Positions 1 to 7,468 of a DNA stretch of 35,254 nt are shown one piece after another (position 1 is the stretch's first letter; each line of letters starts with the position of its first letter). The stretch is from an uncultured Alphaproteobacteria bacterium (GTDB lineage: Bacteria; Pseudomonadota; Alphaproteobacteria; Rhodobacterales; Rhodobacteraceae), in contig CAJWEI010000037.1 in NCBI GenBank assembly GCA_913031285.1, positions 1 through 35,254 on the forward strand. Reading direction: 5' to 3'. Below the pieces are notes generated by a model. The model did no database searches. It was not told the origin of the DNA and worked only from the letters and a program-made list of their open reading frames with translations. Both the position numbers and the translations under genes were made by a program.

Positions 1-252
1 TCTTGTTTAAATCAGGATTAGAGATCCTTAAAGGTAACCCGTAGTCAAAAAAGATGAACACCTTTTCCAGAAAAAATGTGAGAGCAGTATTTTAGCAACC
101 TAACCGCCGCTAGTTTTTGCCCCCTAGCCTTTTAATCTAGTGGTACACAATTAAGCCTTAATAAATATTTTGTCGCACCAGAAAATTATCCTATAGCAAT
201 TTAGTATTCTGAAGAGTATGACTTTATTACTATATTATTTTAGGTAGAATAG
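1..252. other. Left-edge non-coding stretch
   Basis: No supportable gene is visible. The stretch holds the first copy of the direct repeat described separately (70-140), followed by AT-rich sequence leading into the first PPOX-fold gene. An AT-rich TATATT at about 231-236 could be a -10 element for that operon, but no clear -35 partner is seen, so I do not call a promoter. Confidence 0.5.
70..140. repeat. Direct repeat, copy 1, flanking the PPOX-cyclase module
   Basis: This segment contains AATGTGAGAGCAGTAT, then TTAGCAA-CTAACC, GCTA, a T-run and a C-run, and ends near TTTTAAT-TAG. It matches 2668-2750 in the same orientation. My hand alignment gives roughly 85-90 percent identity over the first 54 bases, then a short gap. 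The pair brackets 253-2654. It could be the debris of insertion-sequence ends (a run like TTTTGACCCCC is seen near the ends of some IS21-type elements) or a duplicated regulatory element; I cannot decide. Confidence 0.6.
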
Positions 253-705
253 ATGATCTCAGATCAAGTTTATAATGTGTTAACGAATGGTATTGGCCAT
301 ATTGGATGTACTTCTTCTTCGTTGAGGCCATTTCATGCTGATCCACTTGGCATTTGCTGCGATCAAGCTACGAACACTATTGTTTGTTGTCTAAACAAAA
401 AGACAAACAAGCTATTTCTAGAACACTTAGAGATAGGTTCACGTGTCAGTCTTTTCGCAGCTGTTATCAGCCATGAAGCTTACAATTTAAAGGGTGCAAT
501 AACAGAACTCCGTGATGTTAATGATGATGAAAGTCAAGTCTGTGATGACCTAAGAAAAAAAATGTATGATTTTTATGGTGAACTGGGAATTCCCAAAAAT
601 TTAGCAGATAGATATTGGTTAAAGCCAATAGACATTGCAGTTGTCTTTTCAGTGGACAAAGTTTTTGTTCAGACACCTGGTCCTGATGCAGGTAAAGAGA
701 TTTAA
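253..705 (+). CDS. PPOX-fold (pyridoxamine 5'-phosphate oxidase-like) flavin-binding protein
   Basis: A 150-residue protein that reads as a small single-domain split beta-barrel flavoprotein of the flavin-reductase/PPOX type. The N-terminal half has the pattern of successive beta strands (IGHIGCTSSS, ADPLGICCDQ, TIVCCLNKKT) followed by a stretch resembling a flavin-binding strand pair (GSRVSLFAAVISHEAYNLKG). The C-terminal half is charged and helical and ends PGPDAGKEI. Such proteins bind FMN, F420 or haem as dimers, so the substrate cannot be predicted. It starts at ATG 253 with only a weak AGGTAGAA upstream. It lies 17 bases before a second PPOX-fold gene and then a GAF-cyclase gene on the same strand, so the three are probably co-transcribed. 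The family call is moderately safe; a specific function is not. Confidence 0.65.
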   Translation: MISDQVYNVLTNGIGHIGCTSSSLRPFHADPLGICCDQATNTIVCCLNKKTNKLFLEHLEIGSRVSLFAAVISHEAYNLKGAITELRDVNDDESQVCDDLRKKMYDFYGELGIPKNLADRYWLKPIDIAVVFSVDKVFVQTPGPDAGKEI

Positions 706-722
706 TATGTTGGAGAATTTTC

Positions 723-1115
723 ATGATTAATGATGAACACCTCCCTGCACTTCAAGGAATGTTTCCAAGTTGGATTACGACTGTGTCAAATGATGGAGAG
801 CCTAACACGACAGTTATATCTCAAATCTGGCATGTTAACGAAACAGAGGTCGCTCTATCTTTTCAGTTTTTCAACAAGACTAAAAAAAACATAAGCCAGA
901 ATCCTTTTGCTTTTGCAACGATAACTAACCCTGCTTCTTTCGATACCTATACGCTAGAATTGAAGTATGACAGAACTGAAAGTGAGGGCGACCTGTTTGA
1001 CGAAATGGATATGAAACTAGAAGCAATCGCCTCTATGAGTGGAATGTCAGGTGTCTTTGAACTTAAGGGAGCAGACATTTATACCGTTCTATCAATTTCA
1101 AAAAATAATTTATAG
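723..1115 (+). CDS. PPOX-fold (pyridoxamine 5'-phosphate oxidase-like) protein
   Basis: A 130-residue protein with the typical start of this family: an N-terminal helix, then PSWITTVSNDGEPNTTVISQ, the strand-turn-strand in which a small-molecule cofactor sits, and KTKKNISQNPFAFATITNP, a classic 'KxxNIxxNP' segment seen in many PPOX-like proteins. The start at ATG 723 has GGAG at about 712-715. The gene is short for PNPOx itself (usually over 200 residues) and lacks its C-terminal dimerisation region, so vitamin B6 oxidase activity is unlikely. It lies between another PPOX-fold gene and a cyclase with a GAF sensor, which suggests that the pair bind or present a flavin or haem ligand for signalling; that role is inference. 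Confidence 0.75.
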   Translation: MINDEHLPALQGMFPSWITTVSNDGEPNTTVISQIWHVNETEVALSFQFFNKTKKNISQNPFAFATITNPASFDTYTLELKYDRTESEGDLFDEMDMKLEAIASMSGMSGVFELKGADIYTVLSISKNNL

Positions 1116-1175
1116 GTTAAGAAAAATTTTTTGCGTGGCAAAGCAATCACAAGCAAAATTTTTAGGTGAAATCGA

Positions 1176-2654
1176 ATGACTGATAGTGATGCCAAAACGC
1201 TAGCTGAACAGCTAGAACGCCGCAATAAAGAAATTGAGATCATTGAGAGAGTAGCGTCGCAGATTAGTAAAACTTTAAACTTAGATGCTATTGCTAAAAC
1301 CATGCTTATTAGCATGGAAGAATACTTCGATTTCAAACACTCAATGATACTTTTGCTTGATGGTTCTGAAAGTACTCTGAAAGTTATAGCAACGCATGGC
1401 TATAAAGAAGAGGGCATAGGGGCCGAGGTAAAGATTGGCGTTGGTGTAATAGGGATGGTCGCCAAAAAAAAGAAGCTAATGCGCATGGCAAATCTTGGCG
1501 CACAAATGCAGTACATGCAGGCTATTAAACAACAAATCCAACCGTCAGAAGATACAGTAGTTGCGGATGAAATAAGTCTTCCTGGTCTGAAAAACGCCGA
1601 GAGCCAGGTTGCAATACCAATGTTGATGGAAGACGAATTGATTGGGGTATTTTCGGTAGAGAGTGATCAAGTTAATATTTTTGATAAATCTGATGAATTA
1701 ATAATAAAAATTCTTGCAAACCAAACGGCTAACGCTTTGCAAAATGCTAAACTGTATCAGCTAGAGCAGCAACGGTTACAAGACTTGGATAAAGCACATG
1801 CGGAGCTTGCTGATTTAAATACAAATTTAGAGAGTAAAGTTGCTGACCGAACCAAGGAGTTGGTAGACCTTTCGGAAAAGTTAGCAAAGTATTTTTCTCC
1901 ACAAGTTTACGACTCTATTTTTTCAGGAGAACTTGATGTAAAGATTCAGACGCAGCGTAAGCCACTGACTGTTTTCTTCTCTGACTTGCAGGGTTTCACA
2001 GAACTAACTGAACGACTTGAACCTGAAATATTAACTGAACTTTTGACTCAGTACCTTACAGAAATGTCAAAGATTGCAATTCGTTGGGGAGGTACTATCG
2101 ACAAATTTATTGGTGATGCAATTCTCGTATTTTTTGGCGATCCCGAAAGCAGAGGAAATAAAGAAGATGCAATGGCATGTGTTTCAATGGCTTTGGAGAT
2201 GTTGGAGAAGCTAGAGCTACTTCGTGAAGCATGGCGTGAAAGAGGATTAGCCAGATCACTCAATGCTAGAATGGGTATTCACTCAGGTGTTTGTACAGTT
2301 GGAAATTTTGGATCTGAGGACAGATTAGACTACACGGTCATTGGTAATGGAGTGAATTTGGCAGCAAGACTGGAGTCTAATTCGGAGGCAAATAAAATTC
2401 TAATTTCGGAAGATACCTATCTTTTGGTGAAAGAAGAAATAAAATGCATCAAAAAGCAAGAAATCTCAGTCAAGGGAGTGTCTTATCCAATTCAAACTTA
2501 CGAGGTATCAGGATTTACTTCCAGCAGTAGTTCATACTCGTCAAAATTGGTTAAATCGATTCCAGGTTTATCATTAACTTTCGATCCAAATGAAATAGAA
2601 GACAACGACAGAGCAATGAAATTAATTTCAGATGTTTTGAGCCGACTTGTATAA
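1176..2654 (+). CDS. GAF-domain class III adenylate cyclase (soluble)
   Basis: A 492-residue cytoplasmic enzyme predicted to make cAMP from ATP. Residues 1-30 form a short coiled coil, 30-190 a GAF sensory domain, 195-240 a coiled-coil linker, and 265-450 a class III cyclase catalytic domain. Visible catalytic residues are the two metal-binding aspartates D270 (FFSDLQGFTE) and D314 (GDAILVFFG), the base-selecting K310 and T387 (DYTVIG), which favour adenine over guanine, and the transition-state pair N394 and R398 (NGVNLAARLE). No transmembrane segment is present. A 40-residue Ser-rich tail follows the catalytic core. ATG 1176 is preceded by AGGTGA. It ends a three-gene operon with two PPOX-fold proteins, so its GAF domain or those proteins may sense a redox cofactor; that link is inferred from position only. 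Confidence 0.92.
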   Translation: MTDSDAKTLAEQLERRNKEIEIIERVASQISKTLNLDAIAKTMLISMEEYFDFKHSMILLLDGSESTLKVIATHGYKEEGIGAEVKIGVGVIGMVAKKKKLMRMANLGAQMQYMQAIKQQIQPSEDTVVADEISLPGLKNAESQVAIPMLMEDELIGVFSVESDQVNIFDKSDELIIKILANQTANALQNAKLYQLEQQRLQDLDKAHAELADLNTNLESKVADRTKELVDLSEKLAKYFSPQVYDSIFSGELDVKIQTQRKPLTVFFSDLQGFTELTERLEPEILTELLTQYLTEMSKIAIRWGGTIDKFIGDAILVFFGDPESRGNKEDAMACVSMALEMLEKLELLREAWRERGLARSLNARMGIHSGVCTVGNFGSEDRLDYTVIGNGVNLAARLESNSEANKILISEDTYLLVKEEIKCIKKQEISVKGVSYPIQTYEVSGFTSSSSSYSSKLVKSIPGLSLTFDPNEIEDNDRAMKLISDVLSRLV

Positions 2655-2667
2655 TTTAATTTTTCAC

Positions 2668-2750
2668 AAAAAAATGTGAGAGCAGTATCTTAGCAAACTA
2701 ACCACTGCTAAATTTTGACCCCCACCAGCTTCGCAAAATTTTAATGATAG
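2668..2750. repeat. Direct repeat, copy 2, flanking the PPOX-cyclase module
   Basis: Second copy of the 70-140 repeat, starting 14 bases after the cyclase stop codon. It contains the shared AATGTGAGAGCAGTAT core. Within this copy TTAGCA and TGCTAA form a 6-bp stem followed by a short T-run, so it could act as a weak terminator for the cyclase operon. About 8 extra bases relative to copy 1 lie before the TTTTAAT end. Confidence 0.6.
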
Positions 2751-2878
2751 CTATACTACCACGAGCACCATAAGGCATGTGTACTGACAAAAGTTCTTTG
2801 GCTTTTTTAATCCTTCATTGCCTTTGATTAATGGTGACTTTGTTTATGATTTCTCGGGAGCTGCTCGGTAGCAAAGGA

Positions 2879-2914
2879 AGGACCAGTTCAACCTGGGGGG
2901 TAATAACTGGTCCT
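2879..2914. repeat. Perfect 10-bp inverted repeat
   Basis: AGGACCAGTT at 2879-2888 pairs perfectly with AACTGGTCCT at 2905-2914 around a 16-base loop. No T-run follows, so it is not a standard intrinsic terminator on the + strand. It could be an operator, part of a structured RNA, or an element end. Confidence 0.6.
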
Positions 2915-3148
2915 GCCCCTAGCCCTCAAGCTTATTATTGCTATCATTCCACTGGAAGAGAAAATAATATCAACTTACGCCCTGTTAGCTACAAGCCCGT
3001 ATTTAGTAGCCAAAACATTCAAATCAATGCATACTTTGTCGCATCCTGTTAGCTATTCAATCTCGCTCGCCCCATGGCCAATTTATATGTAGCCGCATTT
3101 TTCCTTGATGCGGGGTGTCTGAATAGTGGATTGGCAATAGCGGGTTTC

Positions 3149-3174
3149 AATTGGCTGGATGTAAGTAGCCAATT
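3149..3174. repeat. Perfect 8-bp inverted repeat
   Basis: AATTGGCT at 3149-3156 pairs with AGCCAATT at 3167-3174 around a 10-base loop, in the same non-coding stretch as the 2879-2914 repeat. Function unknown. Confidence 0.5.
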
Positions 3175-3665
3175 CCTTTCAAACAGTCTGTACTTGTAGG
3201 TTTCTACCTTGTAAACTATTCATGCTGCCCATTGGAGAGGGTGATGCTGTAGCTCCTATGTCTGGTAACACCGCCATTGCCCTTTAATGAATATATGATC
3301 ACACGTTTGACTGCATCCAGTATATATTTCGACCCCACAGGTTTTTATTTATTCATCTACATATAACAAGCAGTTCCGAGCGCGCTGTATGGTATCAGAG
3401 GGGCGTGATAACTAAAATCACCTTTGGTATACTTCCAGTAGATTAATGAAACATAAAGTTTGGCGTTTCTAAACTCTGCTTGTCCTCTGAATCACGTGGT
3501 TCTTATTTGCCATAGCCCCTCATTTTTGACTGGCCAATTAAACCATTGAATTTATGTGAATTGGTTCTCTATTAGTTCCACTGCATAAAACATACACGCA
3601 TGTTGGATGAGCCAGCACTGGTTTTGTCATAGCATAACTAAAATTGGTATGGTATCGTGGCGAAC

Positions 3666-5009
3666 TTAGTTGTCGGTTCCTTTTGGCGCAAGGCCGCTTA
3701 GTTTAAAAGTGCTACACAGATAGCTTTTACGACGATCGTAAGCCCCTTCAACGTCTATCAACGCGCGATATTTTGCAACAGTTCTTCGGGAAATTAGTAT
3801 GTTTGCTCGCATCAATTGTCGTGCAAGTTCCTCGTCGGAGAATGGCGAATTCTTATTTTCAGTTCGGATCAAAACGGATAATCTTTGTAAGACTTGATCC
3901 CGCGTGCGACCCTTATCGGTTTGGTTAAGAGGTCGCACAAACAAATCTATTGGATTGATGATGCCGCGCGGCGTTTCAATCATACAATTTCGTAATGCAC
4001 GGCTTACTGTACTCTTGTTCAGCCCAAGTTCTGCTGAGAGCTCCATCATTGTTAAAGGCTTTCGGTGAAGTTTTCGACCCGTGAAGATGAACTTTTCTTG
4101 CCTTTTTGCAAGAATCTGTCCGATTTGCAAAAGCGTATTGGCTCTCTTTTGCATCGCAATGATGAAACCGGCGGCGCCCCTGTAGCAGTCTTGGTAATAT
4201 GTAGATGCATGTTGATCATTCTCAATTGTCTTAATCGCTGAGAACATAGCATCATCCCTCAACATTTTCGGTAGTACTAGGTCGTTCAGGCGCGTTGAAA
4301 TCTTCCCGTCTTTATCAAAATTAAATATCAATTCAGGCGCTCGAGATAGTTCGGGGTTGGAATTAGTAGGTTGAAGAGGGGCTGGGTTGAGCATGCGAAT
4401 ATCTTCCAGCATGTCCTGGGCGTCTTCCCGATCAACTTTGCAAAGTGAACTGATCTCATCCAGTTTTTGAAGTGCGACAAGGTCTAAGCGATCCAACAGC
4501 TTTGCAATCAATGGGTCGTATTTGTTTTTAGCTTCAAGCTGAATCCGAAAACTGTCTTTTAGGGACCAAGCGAATATCCCAATGGGTTCCACTGATTTTT
4601 GAAGGGTTGCGACAAGCTTAGCGAGGGGGGCCTTAGCAGCATCTAGATAGCCGCTCATCTCATCTAAAGTGTCAATTAGATAACCTCGTTCATCCATGCA
4701 GTATACAAGTTCTCTTGCGATCCTGCGGTCTTCAGAATTTAGGCGTATTAAGGAGATTTGGTTTATTATTGTTTCATTGTTTGACGGGAAATCCGCAATG
4801 TCTGACGTATTGAACTCTACCGAAGACTTAACGGTATTTCCGTTCGCAAGCATAGTCGGCTTTAGTCTAAGAAACGGGTTCCGTTTTGCCTCTTGTTCTG
4901 CGGCATCAATCAGCTCTTCCGTCCCCATTTGGAGCGTGCTCAGTGAATTGCGCATTTGCTGGGTCAGAGCCAATCGCTGAATCACTGATTGATTTTGAAT
5001 TTGCTTCAT
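3666..5009 (-). CDS. rpoN: RNA polymerase sigma-54 factor RpoN
   Basis: A 447-residue sigma-54 factor, which directs RNA polymerase to -24/-12 promoters and needs an AAA+ activator to melt DNA. Region I is clear at the N-terminus (QRLALTQQMRNSLSTLQM, residues 11-28), followed by an acidic linker, the core-binding region (about 80-290), a helix-turn-helix at 320-340 (LTMMELSAELGLNKSTVSRAL) and the RpoN box ISRRTVAKYR at 406-415, the signature of the family. The length is slightly short but within range. The gene does not sit beside the usual lptB/hpf/ptsN neighbours; it is next to a catabolic cluster carrying five sigma-54 promoters, one of them (5038-5054) pointing away from it just 29 bases from its start. 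This suggests a paralogue dedicated to the cluster, which is an inference because the rest of the genome is not visible. Some family-conserved positions around the HTH differ, consistent with a divergent paralogue. Confidence 0.96.
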   Translation of the reverse strand: MKQIQNQSVIQRLALTQQMRNSLSTLQMGTEELIDAAEQEAKRNPFLRLKPTMLANGNTVKSSVEFNTSDIADFPSNNETIINQISLIRLNSEDRRIARELVYCMDERGYLIDTLDEMSGYLDAAKAPLAKLVATLQKSVEPIGIFAWSLKDSFRIQLEAKNKYDPLIAKLLDRLDLVALQKLDEISSLCKVDREDAQDMLEDIRMLNPAPLQPTNSNPELSRAPELIFNFDKDGKISTRLNDLVLPKMLRDDAMFSAIKTIENDQHASTYYQDCYRGAAGFIIAMQKRANTLLQIGQILAKRQEKFIFTGRKLHRKPLTMMELSAELGLNKSTVSRALRNCMIETPRGIINPIDLFVRPLNQTDKGRTRDQVLQRLSVLIRTENKNSPFSDEELARQLMRANILISRRTVAKYRALIDVEGAYDRRKSYLCSTFKLSGLAPKGTDN

Positions 5010-5037
5010 CGATCGCCTGCGGTTGATTTACCTTTAT

Positions 5038-5054
5038 TGGCACATTCGTTGCTT
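5038..5054 (+). promoter_or_regulatory. Sigma-54 (-24/-12) promoter of the aldehyde dehydrogenase operon
   Basis: TGGCACATTCGTTGCTT matches the sigma-54 consensus TGGCAC(G/A)-N4-TTGC(A/T). The invariant GG (5039-5040) and GC (5051-5052) are separated by exactly 10 bases. The predicted start of transcription is near 5063, giving a leader of about 185 bases before the aldehyde dehydrogenase ATG at 5248. It shares CG-TTGCTT with the four other strong sites in this window. Confidence 0.9.
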
Positions 5055-5247
5055 ATAAATCAATAGGTAAAACACCTCAAGGGGCATCAAAACGAACTTG
5101 TTCAGCAAAGTAAAATCCCTATTTCCAGCTGCGTAAAAGCAACCAAACTAGGATTGTTAGCAGATTTGCAGTTTTTTCAAGGAAATAACCGATTTTAATT
5201 TTTGACTTGTTCAGGTGTAAAAATGAAAACAAACTAGGGGGGAAGCT

Positions 5248-6738
5248 ATGACTTTTCAATTCAAAGAGAAATACGGAAATTATATCGGCGGCAAATTTGT
5301 CGAGCCGGTCAATGGAAAATATTTTGACAACATTACGCCTGTTAATGGCAAAGTGCTGTGTAAAATTCCACGGTCTGATGAAGCGGATATAAACCTCGCG
5401 CTGGATGCTGCGCATGCTGCAGCAAAGGCATGGGGTGAAACTACCGTAACTGAGCGCAGTCAAATCCTGCACAATATAGCGCAAGTCATGGAAGATAATC
5501 TTGCCACGCTTGCGGAAGCCGAAACATGGGAAAACGGGAAGCCAATCCGTGAGACAACGGCAGCTGACATGCCACTTGCGATAGATCATTTTAGGTACTT
5601 TGGCAGCGTCATTCGTGCTCAAGAAGGTTCATTAAGTGAATTAGATGGCGATACCGTTGCCTATCATATCCATGAACCACTCGGCGTTGTTGGTCAAATT
5701 ATACCTTGGAATTTCCCAATCCTAATGGCTGTTTGGAAGTTGGCCCCCGCTCTGGCTGCAGGTAATTGTGTTGTGCTGAAGCCCGCTGAACAAACACCTA
5801 GTTCCATACTGGTTCTTCTTGAAATGATCGGTGATCTTTTGCCTCCCGGTGTTGTGAATGTTGTCAATGGATTTGGTCTAGAAGCTGGTAAACCACTGGC
5901 CTCAAGCACTCGTATTGCCAAAATTGCCTTCACAGGTGAAACGACAACTGGTCGTATGATCATGCAATACGCATCGACAAACCTCATCCCAAGCACATTG
6001 GAATTAGGTGGTAAATCACCAAATATCTTCTTCAAAGATGTTATGGACGAAGATGACGCCTATTTGGATAAATGTATAGAAGGCTTGGTGATGTTCGCTC
6101 TCAATCAAGGCGAGGTTTGCACTTGCCCAAGTCGTGCATTAATACATGAAGACATCTACGATGAATTTATGGCGCGATGTATGAAGCGTGTCGAAGCTAT
6201 TGTCCAAGGCGATCCACTAGATCCAAATACGATGATAGGCGCTCAAGCATCTAGTGAACAATTCGAAAAAATTCTATCCTATATGGATATCGGCAAAAAG
6301 GAAGGTGCTGAATTGTTGATGGGCGGCGGAGCGGCCGAACCACCAAAAGGTATGGAAGGTGGTTTCTATATTCAACCGACCGTATTTAAAGGTACAAACA
6401 ATATGCGGATTTTCCAGGAAGAAATTTTTGGCCCAGTTTTATCGGTAACCACTTTCAAAACTGACGAAGAAGCTTTGGAGATAGCCAATGACACACTTTA
6501 TGGTCTTGGTGCCGGTGTGTGGAGCCGCAATGCGAATAGGTGCTATCGATTTGGTCGTGCGATCCAAGCTGGCCGTGTATGGACAAACTGTTATCATGCT
6601 TATCCAGCGCATGCCGCGTTCGGCGGTTACAAGCAATCCGGTATCGGGCGCGAGAATCACCTGATGATGTTGGGTCATTACCAAAAAACTAAAAACCTAC
6701 TAGTTAGTTACAGCGAAAATAAGCTTGGATTTTTCTAA
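5248..6738 (+). CDS. NAD-dependent aldehyde (acetaldehyde) dehydrogenase, ExaC/AcoD type
   Basis: A 496-residue cytoplasmic aldehyde dehydrogenase that would oxidise acetaldehyde or a similar short aldehyde to its acid with NAD(P)+. Visible landmarks are N155 in PWNFP, K178 in VLKPAE, the Rossmann glycine segment FTGETTTG at 228-235, general base E252 in LELGGKSPN, and nucleophile C291 in [11 protein letters not shown]. That last sequence, with Val-Cys-Thr-Cys, is characteristic of the ExaC/AcoD acetaldehyde dehydrogenase group. ATG 5248 is preceded by GGGGGGAAG. The gene is followed by its usual DUF779 partner and is close to acoXABC; acetoin cleavage yields acetaldehyde, so the enzyme is the logical next step. 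Transcription is predicted from the sigma-54 site at 5038-5054. The aldehyde specificity is inferred from context and motif. Confidence 0.93.
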   Translation: MTFQFKEKYGNYIGGKFVEPVNGKYFDNITPVNGKVLCKIPRSDEADINLALDAAHAAAKAWGETTVTERSQILHNIAQVMEDNLATLAEAETWENGKPIRETTAADMPLAIDHFRYFGSVIRAQEGSLSELDGDTVAYHIHEPLGVVGQIIPWNFPILMAVWKLAPALAAGNCVVLKPAEQTPSSILVLLEMIGDLLPPGVVNVVNGFGLEAGKPLASSTRIAKIAFTGETTTGRMIMQYASTNLIPSTLELGGKSPNIFFKDVMDEDDAYLDKCIEGLVMFALNQGEVCTCPSRALIHEDIYDEFMARCMKRVEAIVQGDPLDPNTMIGAQASSEQFEKILSYMDIGKKEGAELLMGGGAAEPPKGMEGGFYIQPTVFKGTNNMRIFQEEIFGPVLSVTTFKTDEEALEIANDTLYGLGAGVWSRNANRCYRFGRAIQAGRVWTNCYHAYPAHAAFGGYKQSGIGRENHLMMLGHYQKTKNLLVSYSENKLGFF

Positions 6739-6744
6739 GTCCGG

Positions 6745-6785
6745 TCTATTTCTGAAATAGAGGGGCGTGCTTTTTATGCACGCCC
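6745..6785 (+). terminator. Two hairpins between aldehyde dehydrogenase and DUF779 gene
   Basis: TCTATTT/AAATAGA (6745-6761) is followed at once by GGGCGTGC (6763-6770) and GCACGCCC (6778-6785) around a TTTTTAT loop. The second stem is a perfect 8-bp GC-rich helix but has no T-run after it. It is more likely a partial attenuator or an RNA-processing/stability element that adjusts DUF779 expression than a full terminator. Confidence 0.5.
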
Positions 6786-6808
6786 TGCTGTTTGGTAAGG
6801 AGATTGAT

Positions 6809-7141
6809 ATGTTAGACCAAGTTGAAGCTACCGAGGAGGCCCTAAAACTTCTTAAGGAGATTGTGGCAGATTATGGGCCAGTGATTTTTCACCAATCTGG
6901 TGGATGCTGTGACGGATCAGCCCCAATGTGCTATGCGCAAGGCGACTTAATCATCGCTGACCATGATGTTCAGATGGGGGAGATTGGTGGTGCTCCGTTT
7001 TATATTGGTGGATCTCAATTCGAAGCTTGGAAACACACCCGCCTCATAATTGATGTGGTTGACGGGCAAGGTGGTATGTTTTCTCTCGATAATGGTCGAG
7101 GCAAAAGATTTCTAACTCGGTCGGAGTTATGTGAAATTTGA
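6809..7141 (+). CDS. DUF779 protein, aldehyde dehydrogenase partner
   Basis: A 110-residue small protein of the DUF779 family. This family is regularly encoded next to ExaC/AcoD-type aldehyde dehydrogenases, but its biochemical role is unknown. The family hallmarks are visible: FHQSGGCCDGSAPMCY, with three cysteines in a Gly-rich loop, then a run of short strands and the tail NGRGKRFLTRSELCEI. The cysteines could bind metal, and a small dehydrogenase accessory or chaperone role is possible. I place the start at ATG 6809 (AAGGAG at 6797-6802, spacing 6); the frame is open further upstream to 6767, but that would overlap the hairpin. It is downstream of the aldehyde dehydrogenase and probably on the same sigma-54-dependent transcript. 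Confidence 0.9.
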   Translation: MLDQVEATEEALKLLKEIVADYGPVIFHQSGGCCDGSAPMCYAQGDLIIADHDVQMGEIGGAPFYIGGSQFEAWKHTRLIIDVVDGQGGMFSLDNGRGKRFLTRSELCEI

Positions 7142-7423
7142 TAAATTCTAAAGGCCACCACAGCGAAGTTTAGCTCATTGCTGGATCTCTTGGTATTCCA
7201 TTATGTTCTACAGCCGTAGTTTGTGAAATTTTTGTTAGCATATAATAAGTTATAAGACTTGTTATAACATTGCTCTCATACCTTTGCCGCATTCGGACAC
7301 CCGCTGACTTACCCAATCTCGGCACCGCCATCGACCAAATAGTGAGAACTGACCTGACTTTCTATTAATCAATTGTGCCAACCATTCGCCTACTGTCGCA
7401 CCAATTCATAACCAAGGATTCAA
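7142..7423. other. acoX upstream region
   Basis: Non-coding region between the DUF779 gene and the acoX promoter. The only clear structure is the GTTATAA/TTATAAC palindrome (7249-7268). No terminator with a T-run is seen after DUF779, so some read-through into acoX is possible. Confidence 0.5.
7249..7268. promoter_or_regulatory. Candidate activator-binding palindrome upstream of acoX
   Basis: GTTATAA (7249-7255), a 6-base spacer, then TTATAAC (7262-7268) form a perfect inverted repeat. GTTATAA also recurs as a direct repeat at 7261-7267. It lies about 157-176 bases upstream of the -24 element at 7425, a typical distance for a sigma-54 enhancer. The AT-rich composition makes chance occurrence possible, and I do not see the same palindrome upstream of the other sigma-54 promoters. 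Confidence 0.35.
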
Positions 7424-7440
7424 TGGCACGCTCGTTGCTT
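7424..7440 (+). promoter_or_regulatory. Sigma-54 promoter of the acoXABC operon
   Basis: TGGCACGCTCGTTGCTT is an exact match to the sigma-54 consensus, with GG at 7425-7426 and GC at 7437-7438. Transcription should begin near 7450, only a few bases before the ribosome-binding site GGGGGAAG (7454-7461) of acoX, leaving a leader of about 19 bases. This decides the acoX start, because codons before about 7450 would not be transcribed. Confidence 0.93.
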
Positions 7441-7468
7441 TACATTGGTAATTGGGGGAAGATTGAAT

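Larger units (their letters stand above)
2655..3665. other. About 1 kb non-coding stretch with repeats and inverted repeats
   Basis: I see no credible gene. The stretch contains the second copy of the direct repeat (2668-2750), a perfect 10-bp inverted repeat (2879-2914), a 6-bp stem (CCGCAT/ATGCGG, near 3092-3114) and a perfect 8-bp inverted repeat (3149-3174). A short open reading frame at 2831-3052 has unconvincing composition and no family resemblance. On the minus strand a roughly 38-codon reading frame runs into the repeat and might be transposase debris, but it has no recognisable motif. The best description is degraded mobile-element or structured non-coding DNA. Confidence 0.5.

Noticed and set aside
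2831-3052. 73-codon open frame in the 1-kb gap
   Set aside because: No ribosome-binding site, odd composition and no family resemblance; it overlaps the inverted repeat at 2879-2914.
7445-7468. Upstream TTG start for acoX
   Set aside because: It lies before the predicted start of transcription from the sigma-54 promoter and has no ribosome-binding site; TTG 7469 fits better.
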